In this document: positions 25,934 through 35,739 of the stretch, piece after piece
How positions within the stretch are numbered: the stretch's first letter is position 1
How the letters are laid out: every line of letters begins with the position of its first letter
From: Rhodococcus sp. UNC23MFCrub1.1
GTDB taxonomy: Bacteria; Actinomycetota; Actinomycetes; Mycobacteriales; Mycobacteriaceae
Length of the DNA stretch: 64,000 bases
Reading direction: 5' to 3'
NCBI RefSeq assembly: GCF_000686025.1
Contig: NZ_JMLQ01000006.1
Location: forward strand, 1-64,000
Notes under the pieces: model-generated
Told to the model about the DNA's origin: nothing
Databases searched by the model: none
Seen by the model: only the letters and a program-made list of their open reading frames with translations
Translations under genes and position numbers: made by a program

Positions 25934-27054
25934 CAGGCCGACCGGCTCGTTCCGCCCTCGTCCGTAGTGTCCACCTCGGTGGGGCTCGGACGAGGGCGGA
26001 ACTCGCGGAGGACCTCTCGCTGAACCGGAGCACCGTCAAGACTCTCGTCGACGACCTCGTCGCCGACGGCCTGGTCTCCGAACATCCGTCGTCCGGTGGC
26101 GGGGCCGGCCGGCCGTCGCTGGTGGTCGACCCCATCCCGTCCGCCGCCTGGGTACTCGCGGTCGACGCGGCCGTCGACTGGCTGTCCGTCTCCGCGATCG
26201 GCTGGGGCGCAGCGGTTCTGGCGGATCTCGACTACGAGGCGGGAGCGGGCCCGGACCCGGCGGACCTGGTGCGCCGCATCGCCGATGCCGCGACCGAGCT
26301 CACCCATCGGGTGGGATCGGCCCCGCGTGCAGTGTGTGTCGCCGTACCCGGTCTCGTGCGGTCGGCCGACGGTCTCGTGCGCGTCGCACCCAACCTCGGC
26401 TGGACCGACGTTCCGCTCGGTCGTCTGATCGGTGAGGCGGTCGGGGTGCGGTGCATCGTCGCCAACGAGTCCGATCTGGGAGTGGTCGCGGAACACACCC
26501 GCGGATGCGCCCGCGGCGTGGACGACGTGGTCTACCTCTTCGCGGAGTTCGGTGTGGGTGCCGGAATACTCAGCGCCGGATCACTTCTCGGCGGTTCCGG
26601 TGGCTACGCCGGCGAGGTGGGACACATGCGGACCGCCGCCGGCGGGGGCCTCTGCAGCTGCGGAAGCAACGGGTGCTGGGAGCTGTCCGTCGGGCAGGAC
26701 GCACTGCGCCGGGCACTCGCGATGCCGGAACCCGCGACGCCGTCCGCGATCGGGCGCGCACTGGCCGACGTCGCCGCCGCCGGGGGTGCCCTGCCGGAGA
26801 GCTACATCGAGGCACTGGAGACGGGCGTCTGCACCATCGTCACGATGGTGGACCCCCGCGTCGTCGTGTTCGGCGGCCTCTTCGCCGACGTTCTCCGGGT
26901 GCCCTCGGCGATGGCACGCATCACCGAGGGCGTGGGGGAGTGCCTGGTCGGACGCCAGCACGGGGTGGAACTGCACGTCTCGGGCCTGGGTCGGCGGATC
27001 TCGGTGATCGGTGCCGCCGAGCTGGCCTTCGCCGAGGTGCTGCAGCGGCTGTAG
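25930..27054 (+). CDS. ROK-family transcriptional regulator (XylR-like)
   Basis: A 374-residue protein. An N-terminal winged helix (RTRAELAEDLSLNRSTVKTLVDDL) is joined to a ROK sugar-kinase-like domain with the zinc motif CSCGSNGCWE and GGYAGEVGHM. ROK repressors release DNA on binding the sugar carried by the cognate transporter. As last gene of the importer operon it probably controls the palindrome at 22573-22593. GTG 25930 overlaps the permease stop. A long hairpin repeat follows its stop codon. Confidence 0.88.
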   Translation: MTGRPARSALVRSVHLGGARTRAELAEDLSLNRSTVKTLVDDLVADGLVSEHPSSGGGAGRPSLVVDPIPSAAWVLAVDAAVDWLSVSAIGWGAAVLADLDYEAGAGPDPADLVRRIADAATELTHRVGSAPRAVCVAVPGLVRSADGLVRVAPNLGWTDVPLGRLIGEAVGVRCIVANESDLGVVAEHTRGCARGVDDVVYLFAEFGVGAGILSAGSLLGGSGGYAGEVGHMRTAAGGGLCSCGSNGCWELSVGQDALRRALAMPEPATPSAIGRALADVAAAGGALPESYIEALETGVCTIVTMVDPRVVVFGGLFADVLRVPSAMARITEGVGECLVGRQHGVELHVSGLGRRISVIGAAELAFAEVLQRL

Positions 27055-27114
27055 TGGGCCTTCGGCCCCCGTGAGCCTTGTGCGTGTCCAGGGATGCGCA
27101 CAACGCTCGCGGGC
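27055..27114. repeat. long hairpin repeat, copy A (terminator-like)
   Basis: A small GGCC-TTCG-GGCC-type hairpin is followed by a large one: CCCCGTGAGCCTTGTGCG pairs with CGCACAACGCTCGCGGG around TCCAGGGAT. It lies between the convergent ROK and polyol dehydrogenase genes, directly after the ROK stop. Closely related copies occur at 40255-40325 and 49119-49178. Confidence 0.75.
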
Positions 27115-27115
27115 G

Positions 27116-28591
27116 TCAGCGCACCGACGACTCCACGGTGGCGCGGGCTCCGCGAGTGTGCAGGGAGTCGAGAGCCGACGTGTAGGCGTCGACGAAGCGC
27201 GGATCGTCCACCAGATCCCCGAACAACTCCCGGTTCCGCACGAACGCGAGGGGGTCCTCGCGCTGCTGCCGAGCCAGCGGGGTGAGCGTGTCCTTCAGAC
27301 GGTCGACGATCTCGATGGGCTCACCCTGCTCGTCGACACCCTCGGCGTAGCGCGCCCAGCTCGCGATCACCGTGGCGGACAGTGCGACCGGCCCTCCGGA
27401 CTCGAGGTTCGTGCGTACCACCGGGACCAGCCACTTCGGGATCCGGTCCGACGACTCGGCGCAGAGCCGGGCCACGGTGTCCCGGATCTCCGGATTGGAG
27501 AAGCGCTCGATCAGCGTCTTCTTGTACTCGGCCAGGTCGATTCCGGGAACCGGCTGCAGCGTGGGAGTGGCTTCCTCGTCCATGTAGCGCAACAGGAACT
27601 CGGCGAACAGTGCGTCCTGCGTGACGTCGTGCACGAGCCGGTAGCCACTGAGGTATCCGACGTAGCAGAGGGCCTGATGGCTCGCGTTGAGCAGACGCAG
27701 CTTCATCAGCTCGTACGGTGTGACGTCGTCGACGACCTGCACGCCCACGTCCTCGAACGGCGGCCGGCCGAGGGTGAAGTGATCCTCCAGCGCCCACTGG
27801 GTGAACGGCTCCGCGGCCACGGGCCACCGGTCCGCGAGGTCGTACCGTGAGGCGAGCTGGTCGACGACGTCGGGTGTGGTGACGGGCGTGATGCGGTCGA
27901 CCATGGAGTTGGGGAACTGCGCGGTGTCCGTGATCCACTGTGCCAGTGCGGGATCCTTCAGGCGGGCGAACGCGGTGAAGGTCGATCGGGCGATGTGTCC
28001 GTTGCCCTCGATGTTGTCGCACGACATGATGGTGAACGGCGCGAGCCCGCGATCCTTCCGGCGGGACAACGCCTCGCACACCAGTCCGAAGGTCGTGCCC
28101 GGTACCGCATCGGGTGCCAGATCCGCTCGCACAGCCGGGTTCTCGGCGTCGAACTCGCCCGTGGTGGCAGAGAAGTTGTAGCCGCCCTCGGTGACGGTGA
28201 GAGAGACGATGCGGGTGTCGGCGTGGGCGAGCTTCTCGATCACCGCCTCGGGATCGTCCGGCGCGAAGAGGTACTCGGTGATGGATCCGATGACCGAAGT
28301 GTCCCACGAGCCGTCGGAGTGCCGCAGTGCCAGGGTGTAGAGACAGTCCTGGGCGTCCATGACGTCCTTCATACGGCGATCACCCGGCAGCACGCCCACG
28401 CCGCAGATGCCCCAGCTCGACGCGGACTCGAAGTCGGTGCGGAGCAGCCGGTCCACGTACATCGCCTGGTGCGCACGGTGGAAGCCGCCGACGCCGAAGT
28501 GGACGATCCCGGTGGTGATCGCCGAGCGGTCGTACCGTGGCACGTCCACGTCGTCGGGAAGCTGGGCGAGGGTGGCGGCGGACAGCTTCAC
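27116..28591 (-). CDS. mannitol/arabinitol dehydrogenase family protein (long-chain polyol dehydrogenase)
   Basis: A 491-residue NAD-dependent polyol dehydrogenase without zinc. The N-terminal Rossmann region is IVHFGVGGFHRAHQAMY. PFTIMSCDNIEGNG and TQFPNSMVDRITP-type segments (here TAQFPNSMVDRITP) are family signatures. The catalytic Lys lies in YELMKLRLLNASHQALCY. Members oxidise mannitol to fructose or D-arabinitol to D-xylulose. The xylulokinase in the same region makes arabinitol plausible, but sequence alone does not decide. AGGAGA precedes GTG 28589-28591. It overlaps the upstream zinc dehydrogenase stop by 4 bp. Confidence 0.87.
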   Translation of the reverse strand: MKLSAATLAQLPDDVDVPRYDRSAITTGIVHFGVGGFHRAHQAMYVDRLLRTDFESASSWGICGVGVLPGDRRMKDVMDAQDCLYTLALRHSDGSWDTSVIGSITEYLFAPDDPEAVIEKLAHADTRIVSLTVTEGGYNFSATTGEFDAENPAVRADLAPDAVPGTTFGLVCEALSRRKDRGLAPFTIMSCDNIEGNGHIARSTFTAFARLKDPALAQWITDTAQFPNSMVDRITPVTTPDVVDQLASRYDLADRWPVAAEPFTQWALEDHFTLGRPPFEDVGVQVVDDVTPYELMKLRLLNASHQALCYVGYLSGYRLVHDVTQDALFAEFLLRYMDEEATPTLQPVPGIDLAEYKKTLIERFSNPEIRDTVARLCAESSDRIPKWLVPVVRTNLESGGPVALSATVIASWARYAEGVDEQGEPIEIVDRLKDTLTPLARQQREDPLAFVRNRELFGDLVDDPRFVDAYTSALDSLHTRGARATVESSVR

Positions 28592-29634
28592 GAGAGGGTC
28601 TCCTGACTGGGTGTCACGGTGACGACAGCCTTGATGCTGCCGTCGGTGCGGTCGTGATTCAGTGCGTCCTCGACATGATCCAGGTCGAACCGACCCGTCA
28701 CCATGCTGTCGAGCTCGACTCGTCCGGTGCGGACGAGTTCCAGTGCTGTGGGCCAGGTGTCGGCATAGCGGAAGACGCCGGTGACCCACAGTTCCCGGTT
28801 CTGGATCACCGACACGGGTATCGGGTACGCGTCTCCGCCCATGCCCACGAGCACCACTCTGCCCGCAGGGCGCACGGCGCGCATCCCGTCCTGCACTGCG
28901 CGGGGTGCGCCCGACGCGTCGACGAACGCGTCGACGTCGAGGTCGTGCACCGACTCGTCCGCCGGGTCGATCACGCGGGTCGCCCCGTACCGGGTGGCGT
29001 TGGCGTGGCGGTCGGCCGAGATGTCCGACACGACGATCTCCGTGGCGCCGAAGGCGCGTGCGACCTGCGCCGTGAGCACTCCGACCGGCCCGGCGCCCGC
29101 GATCAACACTCGCGAGCCGCCGGTGATCCCGGCCTTGCGTGCGGTCGCGATGGCCACCGACAGGGGCTCGAAGAGGGCCGCGGCGTCGTCGGACACGGCG
29201 TCGGGTACGTCGTGCGCGAACGTGGATCCGATAGTCACGTACTCACAGAGGGCACCGTCCACGGGAGGGGTCGCATAGAACTCCATGTGGGGGCACAGGT
29301 TGTAGTGGCCCGATCGGGTCTCGCGACTGTCGGGATCGGGTCGTTGCGGCTCGATGGACACTCGCGACCCGACTCGCCGAGGGGAGACGCCGTCACCGAC
29401 GGCGACGATCACACCCGACGCCTCGTGGCCCAGAACGAGCGGCGACTCGACGACGAAGTCGCCGATGCGACCCTCGCGGTAGTAGTGCGCATCCGATCCG
29501 CAGACCCCGACGGATGCCACCCGGACGAGGACGTCACCTGCCTTCGGCGTCGGCACAGGTCGCGTCTGCGTCTCGATGTGTCCCGGTTCGGTGAGAACTG
29601 CGGCACGCATGGAATCGACTGTTGTGTGGATCAC
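28588..29634 (-). CDS. zinc-dependent polyol dehydrogenase (L-iditol 2-dehydrogenase-like)
   Basis: A 348-residue medium-chain dehydrogenase. The catalytic zinc site is GVCGSDAHYYREGRIG with GHEASGVIV, and the cofactor motif is GAGPVGVL. The structural-zinc Cys cluster is largely absent (only NLCPH is seen), as in sorbitol dehydrogenases. It oxidises sorbitol, xylitol or similar polyols to ketoses. GTG 29632-29634 lies 6 nt after TAACAT on the minus strand, indicating a leaderless start; an internal ATG at 29610 is less likely. It is the first gene of the dehydrogenase operon, divergent from the SorC regulator. Confidence 0.87.
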   Translation of the reverse strand: MIHTTVDSMRAAVLTEPGHIETQTRPVPTPKAGDVLVRVASVGVCGSDAHYYREGRIGDFVVESPLVLGHEASGVIVAVGDGVSPRRVGSRVSIEPQRPDPDSRETRSGHYNLCPHMEFYATPPVDGALCEYVTIGSTFAHDVPDAVSDDAAALFEPLSVAIATARKAGITGGSRVLIAGAGPVGVLTAQVARAFGATEIVVSDISADRHANATRYGATRVIDPADESVHDLDVDAFVDASGAPRAVQDGMRAVRPAGRVVLVGMGGDAYPIPVSVIQNRELWVTGVFRYADTWPTALELVRTGRVELDSMVTGRFDLDHVEDALNHDRTDGSIKAVVTVTPSQETLS

Positions 29635-29640
29635 ACCTGG

Positions 29641-29689
29641 ATGTTAGCTTAAGTGAGCAGATGAACACTAGGTGAGCAGATGCTCACCT
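29641..29689. promoter_or_regulatory. SorC-type tandem operators and divergent promoter
   Basis: AGGTGAGCA-GA-TGCTCACCT (29670-29689) is a perfect 20-bp palindrome. A weaker copy, AGTGAGCA-GA-TGAACACT (29652-29669), abuts it. On the minus strand TAACAT (29641-29646) is the -10 box of the dehydrogenase operon, so the weaker site covers the -35 to -10 interval. The strong site overlaps a possible but unlikely ATG (29680) of the regulator gene. Confidence 0.65.
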
Positions 29690-29709
29690 CGACGACCGGG
29701 AGCGACATT

Positions 29710-30702
29710 GTGACGACGCCGAGTTCGAGCGACGAGCTGAGGCTCGCGCTGCGTGCGGCGACGATGTACCACGTCGAGGGCGCGACCCAGGCGGAGATCG
29801 CCACCAAGCTCGGTGTCTCCCGTCCCACGGCAGGTCGACTCGTCGCTCGGGCTCGGGCGAACGGGCTCGTGCGCATCGAGATCCACGTGCCCGAGGAGAT
29901 CAGCGGATCGGTGCACACCGATCTCGAACGTCGACTCGAGGAGCGGTACGGCCTGGACGAGGCGCTGGTGGTCACGTCGACCATCGACGACGCCGGCGGT
30001 CGGTACGACGCGGTGGGGCGCGCCGCGTCGGGCATCCTCACCCGGCGCGTGCAGCCCGCTCACACACTCGGTTTCACGTGGGGGCCGGAGACGGTCGCGG
30101 TGGCGCAGTCGCTCCAGGGACGCGGCAGCCGCTGCGCCCGCGTGGTGCAGCTGGACGGATCCATGAGCACCGCGGACTACCAGACCGGTGTCGACTTCGT
30201 CCTCACCCGCTGCGCCGAGCAACTGCAGGCGACGCCGATGCGGCTCAACGCCCCTCTCTACGCCGACCCGGCGACAGTCGTCGCGCTGCAACAGGACTCG
30301 CTGATGTCCAAGGCGCTCGACGCCGGACGCACCGCGGACCTCATGTTCTTCGGACTGGGCCCGGTGTCGACGTCGACGACGCTGTTCGAGGGAAGCTTCC
30401 TCGACGCCGACCTCCTGTCCGAACTCGATCGACTCGGTGCGGTCGGTGAGATCGGCGGTCGGTTCTTCGACTCCGACGGCGCCGACGTCGACAGCTCACT
30501 GACCGACCGCACGGTCTCGGTGCCGCTGGACGACATCCGGAACTGCGCCACCACGCTCCTCATCTCCGGCGGTGCGCGCAAGCACGCCGCGATCCGGGCC
30601 GCTCTGCGCGGCCGTCTCGCCACCGTGCTGGTGACCGATATCGCCTGTGCTCTGGACCTTCTCGACGAGCACGGCAGCAACCCCATGAAGGAATCGAGGT
30701 AG
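29710..30702 (+). CDS. SorC/DeoR-type sugar-binding transcriptional regulator
   Basis: A 330-residue regulator. The helix-turn-helix is ATQAEIATKLGVSRPTAGRLVARAR near residues 25-50. The C-terminal sugar-binding domain contains GFTWGPETV and LMFFGLGPVST, similar to sugar-phosphate-isomerase-like SorC effector domains. GGGAG precedes GTG 29710; an earlier ATG at 29680 lies inside the operator and has no ribosome binding site. The polyol importer genes follow after 7 bp, so the regulator heads that operon and also faces the dehydrogenase operon. Confidence 0.88.
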   Translation: MTTPSSSDELRLALRAATMYHVEGATQAEIATKLGVSRPTAGRLVARARANGLVRIEIHVPEEISGSVHTDLERRLEERYGLDEALVVTSTIDDAGGRYDAVGRAASGILTRRVQPAHTLGFTWGPETVAVAQSLQGRGSRCARVVQLDGSMSTADYQTGVDFVLTRCAEQLQATPMRLNAPLYADPATVVALQQDSLMSKALDAGRTADLMFFGLGPVSTSTTLFEGSFLDADLLSELDRLGAVGEIGGRFFDSDGADVDSSLTDRTVSVPLDDIRNCATTLLISGGARKHAAIRAALRGRLATVLVTDIACALDLLDEHGSNPMKESR

Positions 30703-30709
30703 TACCGAC

Positions 30710-32059
30710 GTGACATCACGATTCGTCCCACTCGCCGCCCTCGCCGCAGCCACCGTGCTGACGGCGAGCGGCTGCGCGGGCGCGGGATCGTTCGGAGGTG
30801 ACGGTGGCGGCACGACCATCACCGTGGCCATCGTCTCCAACTCGCAGATGTCCGACGCGATCTCGCTCGCACCGGAGTTCGAGGCCGAGAACCCGGGTGT
30901 GAACCTGAAGTTCGTCTCGCTGTCCGAGAACGAGGCGCGCGCGAAGATCACGGCGTCGGTGGCCACGGGCGGTGGTGAGTTCGACGTGGTGATGATCAGC
31001 AACTACGAGACGCCGCAATGGGCCGAGAACGGGTGGCTCACCAATCTGTCCGAGTACGCGCAGGCCACACCGGGATACGACGAGGACGATTTCATCCCGT
31101 CTCTCAAGGAGTCGCTGTCCTACGAGGGAAGCATGTACTCGGTGCCGTTCTACGGTGAGTCGTCCTTCCTCATGTACCGCAAGGACCTGATGGAGGAAGC
31201 AGGCATCACGATGCCGGCCGAGCCCACCTGGGACCAGGTGGCCGAGGCCGCCGCGACACTCGACCGTCCGGGCATGTCCGGCATCTGCCTGCGTGGCAAG
31301 CCCGGCTGGGGCGAGGTGCTCGCGCCCCTCGACACCGTCATCAACGCCTTCGGCGGCCGGTGGTACGACGAGAACTGGAACGCGCAACTCGACAGTCCGC
31401 AGGTCGAGGAAGCCGTGCAGTTCTACGTCGACCTGGTCCGGTCGCACGGACAGGCCGGCGCGGCGACGAGCGGCTTCAGCGAGTGCGGAACGCAACTCGC
31501 GCAGGGCAACACGGCCATGTGGTACGACGCCACCTCGGCGGTGTCGGTGCTCGAGGACCCCACGTCGAGCAACGTCGTCGGCAAGATCGGGTACGCCAAG
31601 GCCCCGTCGGCGGCAAAGGGCGACAACGGCTGGCTGTACTCCTGGTCGCTCGGCATCCCGACGACGTCGGAGAGCCCGGACGACGCCTGGAAGTTCGTGT
31701 CGTGGATGACGAACAAGGAGTACCTGAAGAAGGTCGGCACCGAGCTCGGCTGGGAGCGGGTGCCACCGGGAAGCCGGTTGTCCACCTACGAGATCCCGGA
31801 GTACAAGGAGGCGTCGGCCGCCTTCGGTCAGGTCACGCTCGACTCGATAAACAATGCCGATCCGCTGAACCCGACGGTCGATCCGGTGCCGTACACCGGC
31901 GTCCAGTTCCTCACCATCCCCGAGTTCCAGGATCTCGGCACTCGGGTCAGTCAGCAGATCAGCGCCGCCGTGGCAGGACAGATCAGCGTCCAGGACGCGC
32001 TCGCTCAAGCGCAGCAGTACGCCGAGGTGGTCGGCAAGACGTATCAGGAGGATCAGTGA
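30710..32059 (+). CDS. polyol/sugar ABC transporter substrate-binding lipoprotein (SmoE-like)
   Basis: A 449-residue family 1 extracellular binding protein. The signal peptide ends in the lipobox LTASGC near residue 22. The mature protein has the usual opening (TITVAIVSNSQMSDAI ... LAPEFEAENPGV). Polyol dehydrogenases next door and the order binding protein-permease-permease-ATPase parallel the SmoEFGK system of Rhodobacter and Agrobacterium, so sorbitol, mannitol or arabinitol are likely ligands. GTG 30710; its stop overlaps the permease start by one base. Confidence 0.88.
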   Translation: MTSRFVPLAALAAATVLTASGCAGAGSFGGDGGGTTITVAIVSNSQMSDAISLAPEFEAENPGVNLKFVSLSENEARAKITASVATGGGEFDVVMISNYETPQWAENGWLTNLSEYAQATPGYDEDDFIPSLKESLSYEGSMYSVPFYGESSFLMYRKDLMEEAGITMPAEPTWDQVAEAAATLDRPGMSGICLRGKPGWGEVLAPLDTVINAFGGRWYDENWNAQLDSPQVEEAVQFYVDLVRSHGQAGAATSGFSECGTQLAQGNTAMWYDATSAVSVLEDPTSSNVVGKIGYAKAPSAAKGDNGWLYSWSLGIPTTSESPDDAWKFVSWMTNKEYLKKVGTELGWERVPPGSRLSTYEIPEYKEASAAFGQVTLDSINNADPLNPTVDPVPYTGVQFLTIPEFQDLGTRVSQQISAAVAGQISVQDALAQAQQYAEVVGKTYQEDQ

Positions 32060-33006
32060 TGACCACGACCGAAGTCGGCTCGGCGAGATCCGAGACGCCG
32101 TTCGTTCCTCGCGAACGGGTGATCTCGAAGGCGGAGGGGTGGCGGCGCCGCGGTCCCCTGCTGCCGGCCATGGTCTTCGCGATCGTCGTCACGCAGATCC
32201 CGTTCCTGTTCACGCTGTACTACTCGACGCAGTCGTGGAACCTGGTGCGCCCCGGATCGCGGGAGTTCAACGGTCTGAACAACTACGTGGACGTGTTCCG
32301 GGACAGCCAGTTCCGCTCGGTCGCGTTCAACACGGTGATCATGATCGTGGGCACGGTGATCATCTCGGTGGCGCTGGGCCTGGTGCTCGCACTGCTGCTG
32401 GACCGTAAGTTCATCGGCCGCAGTCTGATCCGCACCCTGCTGATCACTCCGTTCCTCATCACCCCGGTCGCCGGTGCACTGATCTGGAAGACCACCATGT
32501 TCGACCCGGTGTTCGGCCTCATCAACTTCGTGCTCAGCCCGTTCGGGGTCGACCAGATCGACTGGGTCTCGCGGTTCCCGCTCGCCGCGGTCATGACCAA
32601 CCTCGTCTGGCAGTGGACCCCCTTCATGATGCTGCTCATCCTGGCGGGACTGCAGTCGATGCCGAAGGACATCGCGGAGGCGGCGCGGGTGGACGGCGCC
32701 GGGCCCGTCGCACTGTTCCGCGAGTTGACGTTGCCGCATCTGCGACGCTTCATCGAGCTCGGAGCGGTCCTCGGCGCCATCTACCTCATCAACACCTTCG
32801 ACGCCGTCTACATGATGACGTCCGGTGGCCCGGGTGTGGCGTCGTCGAACCTGCCGTTCTACATCTATCAACGAGCGTTCCTCGGCTTCGACATCGGCCA
32901 GGCCGCGGCCATGGGCGTCGTCACCGTGGTGGCCACCATCGTCGTCAGCACACTGGCGCTGCGACTGATCTTCACGAGCTTCAGCGGGAAAGAGGAGGCT
33001 GCCTGA
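32059..33006 (+). CDS. polyol ABC transporter permease (SmoF-like, MalF family)
   Basis: A 315-residue permease with six main hydrophobic segments. The EAA loop, which docks the ATPase, is DIAEAARVDGAGPVALFRELTLPHL. The N-terminal 40 residues are cytoplasmic and charged. AGGAGGA precedes ATG 32059, which overlaps the preceding stop (TGATG). It should pair with the next permease to form the transmembrane channel. Confidence 0.92.
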   Translation: MTTTEVGSARSETPFVPRERVISKAEGWRRRGPLLPAMVFAIVVTQIPFLFTLYYSTQSWNLVRPGSREFNGLNNYVDVFRDSQFRSVAFNTVIMIVGTVIISVALGLVLALLLDRKFIGRSLIRTLLITPFLITPVAGALIWKTTMFDPVFGLINFVLSPFGVDQIDWVSRFPLAAVMTNLVWQWTPFMMLLILAGLQSMPKDIAEAARVDGAGPVALFRELTLPHLRRFIELGAVLGAIYLINTFDAVYMMTSGGPGVASSNLPFYIYQRAFLGFDIGQAAAMGVVTVVATIVVSTLALRLIFTSFSGKEEAA

Positions 33007-33887
33007 TGAGTACCACCACCGAGCGGAGCGCCGGCAGCGGAACTCCGAGCGTCACCGCGCCGATCACACGCAAGAAGCGATGGGGGCCCGGATCGATCTG
33101 GTCCTTCGTCGCCTGGGTCGCCGGCATCGCCTTCTTCTTCCCGGTCCTGTGGATGGTCATCACCGGGTTCAAGCAGGAAGCCGATGCGTACACCGCGACG
33201 CCGAAGATCTTCTTCACCCCGACCCTCGACCAGTACCGCGGCGTTCTCGAGAGCGGCATCGGCACCACGCTGCTCAACTCGGCCTTCGCGACCGTCGTGT
33301 CCACGATTCTCGTTCTGCTGCTGGGTGTCCCGGCTGCATTCGCCCTGTCGCTGCGTCCCGTGAAGAAGACGCAGGACGTGCTCTTCTTCTTCATCTCGAC
33401 GAAGATGCTGCCGGTCGTGGCGGCCATCGTGCCGCTGTACGTCATCGTCGGCGACATCGGTCTGCTCGACAACATCTGGGCGCTCATCATCCTGTACACG
33501 GCGATGAATCTGCCGATCGCGGTGTGGATGATGCGGTCGTTCTTCCTCGAGGTCCCGAGCGAGTTGCTCGAGGCCGCGAGCATGGACGGGGCCTCGCTGT
33601 GGACATCGGTGCGGGAGGTCATCCTGCCGCTGGTCTCGCCCGGCATCGCGGCCACGTCGCTGATCTGTGTGATCTTCTCGTGGAACGAGTTCTTCTTCGC
33701 CGTCAACCTCACCGCCGTTCAGGCACAGACGATTCCGGTCTACCTGGTCGGCTTCATCACCGGGCAGGGCCTGTACTGGGCCCAGCTCTCCGCCGCTGCG
33801 ACGTTCGCAGCCCTCCCCGTCGTCCTCGCCGGATGGTTCGCGCAGAACAAGCTCGTGCGCGGCCTGTCCTTCGGCGCCATCAAGTAG
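33006..33887 (+). CDS. polyol ABC transporter permease (SmoG-like, MalG family)
   Basis: A 293-residue permease with six hydrophobic segments. The EAA loop is ELLEAASMDGASLWTSVREVILPLV, and SWNEFFFAVNLT in the last third is typical of MalG-type subunits. ATG 33006 overlaps the SmoF-like stop by one base. Its TAG stop is part of the ribosome binding site (TAGGAGAAAG) of the ATPase gene. Confidence 0.92.
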   Translation: MSTTTERSAGSGTPSVTAPITRKKRWGPGSIWSFVAWVAGIAFFFPVLWMVITGFKQEADAYTATPKIFFTPTLDQYRGVLESGIGTTLLNSAFATVVSTILVLLLGVPAAFALSLRPVKKTQDVLFFFISTKMLPVVAAIVPLYVIVGDIGLLDNIWALIILYTAMNLPIAVWMMRSFFLEVPSELLEAASMDGASLWTSVREVILPLVSPGIAATSLICVIFSWNEFFFAVNLTAVQAQTIPVYLVGFITGQGLYWAQLSAAATFAALPVVLAGWFAQNKLVRGLSFGAIK

Positions 33888-33898
33888 GAGAAAGAACC

Positions 33899-35011
<1,113 letters not shown>

Positions 35012-35029
35012 GCAGCAGGGGGCAAGACT

Positions 35030-35069
35030 CGGGTGTGGGAACGTGCCGGGAAGACCGTTCCCACACCCG
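35030..35069 (+). terminator. terminator hairpin after the polyol importer operon
   Basis: CGGGTGTGGGAACG and CGTTCCCACACCCG form a perfect 14-bp stem with a 12-nt loop, 18 bp after the ATPase stop codon. There is no T-run, as is common for actinobacterial terminators. Confidence 0.85.
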
Positions 35070-35177
35070 TCCACCGTCGCGGGACCTCGCATGTGAGCGT
35101 GCGGCCACAGGATCGCCGGTGATTCTGCGGATCGGCAGAGTGTTCGTCGATCGTGTGTACTCACACTCGCCTGCGGG

Positions 35178-35308
35178 CTGTCGGTCCCTGTGGGCGTGGT
35201 CGAGCAGCACGTCCGCCGCGTCTCGCGGGTGACTCCAGGGCCACCAGTGCTTCGCGTCGACCTCCGGGACGGTCAGGTCCGGCACCCGGCGGTCGACGTC
35301 CTGGACCG
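35178..35308 (-). pseudogene. duplicated 3' fragment of the epoxide-hydrolase-like gene
   Basis: About 131 bp are a direct copy, with about nine differences by eye (roughly 93 percent identity), of 36962-37092, the 3' end of the alpha/beta hydrolase gene at 36963-37820. Minus-strand translation reads VQDVDRRVPDLTVPEVDAKH and then WWPWSHPRDAADVLLDHAH, but the in-frame stop is lost. No promoter or 5' portion remains, so it is a gene relic. The rest of 35070-35375 contains nothing else recognisable. Confidence 0.85.
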
Positions 35309-35375
35309 GTCGACACGTTTCAGCGCACGGCACGAGGGTAGTTCGAGGCACTCGCTCTCGACACAGGAGATTCTC

Positions 35376-35687
35376 ATGGCCCGTGCCACCCTTGCCCACC
35401 TGCTCCACGATGTCGGACTCGCGGCCTGGTTCGGCGGAACCCTCGCCAATGCCGTCGCACTGAACGAGGCGTCGTCGAACGCCGACACCGCCGCCTCCAC
35501 CGGGGCTGTCACCAACGAGGGATGGGATCGGTGGACGCCGGTGAACGCCGCGGCCATCGGTGTCCATCTCGCCGGTGCGACAGCACTGCTGAAGAACGAC
35601 TACGGACGTCTGAAGGCGCAGGACGCGAGCGAGCAGTTTCGTCCCGAGGAGGTCACTCGCGGCGTAGTGTCGCGCATCATCGGCTGA
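35376..35687 (+). CDS. small hypothetical membrane-associated protein, 103 aa
   Basis: ACAGGAGA precedes ATG 35376. The sequence has two hydrophobic stretches (LLHDVGLAAWFGGTLANAVAL and AAAIGVHLAGATALL). It resembles the N-terminal half of an actinobacterial family of hypothetical membrane proteins that I recall as about 180-190 residues, and it ends early after KNDYGRLKAQ with an unrelated-looking tail. It may therefore be a shortened member. No function is known. It lies between the direct repeats at 35178 and 36962, together with ltrA. Confidence 0.65.
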   Translation: MARATLAHLLHDVGLAAWFGGTLANAVALNEASSNADTAASTGAVTNEGWDRWTPVNAAAIGVHLAGATALLKNDYGRLKAQDASEQFRPEEVTRGVVSRIIG

Positions 35688-35739
35688 CCGTCCGATCCGC
35701 GAGGTCTGTCCGATTCGCAACCTGCAGGGTGGTGATGAC

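Noticed and set aside
35012..35375. A gene in the 364-bp gap after the polyol importer
   Set aside because: Only a terminator and the duplicated hydrolase tail are recognisable; the open frames present are shadows.
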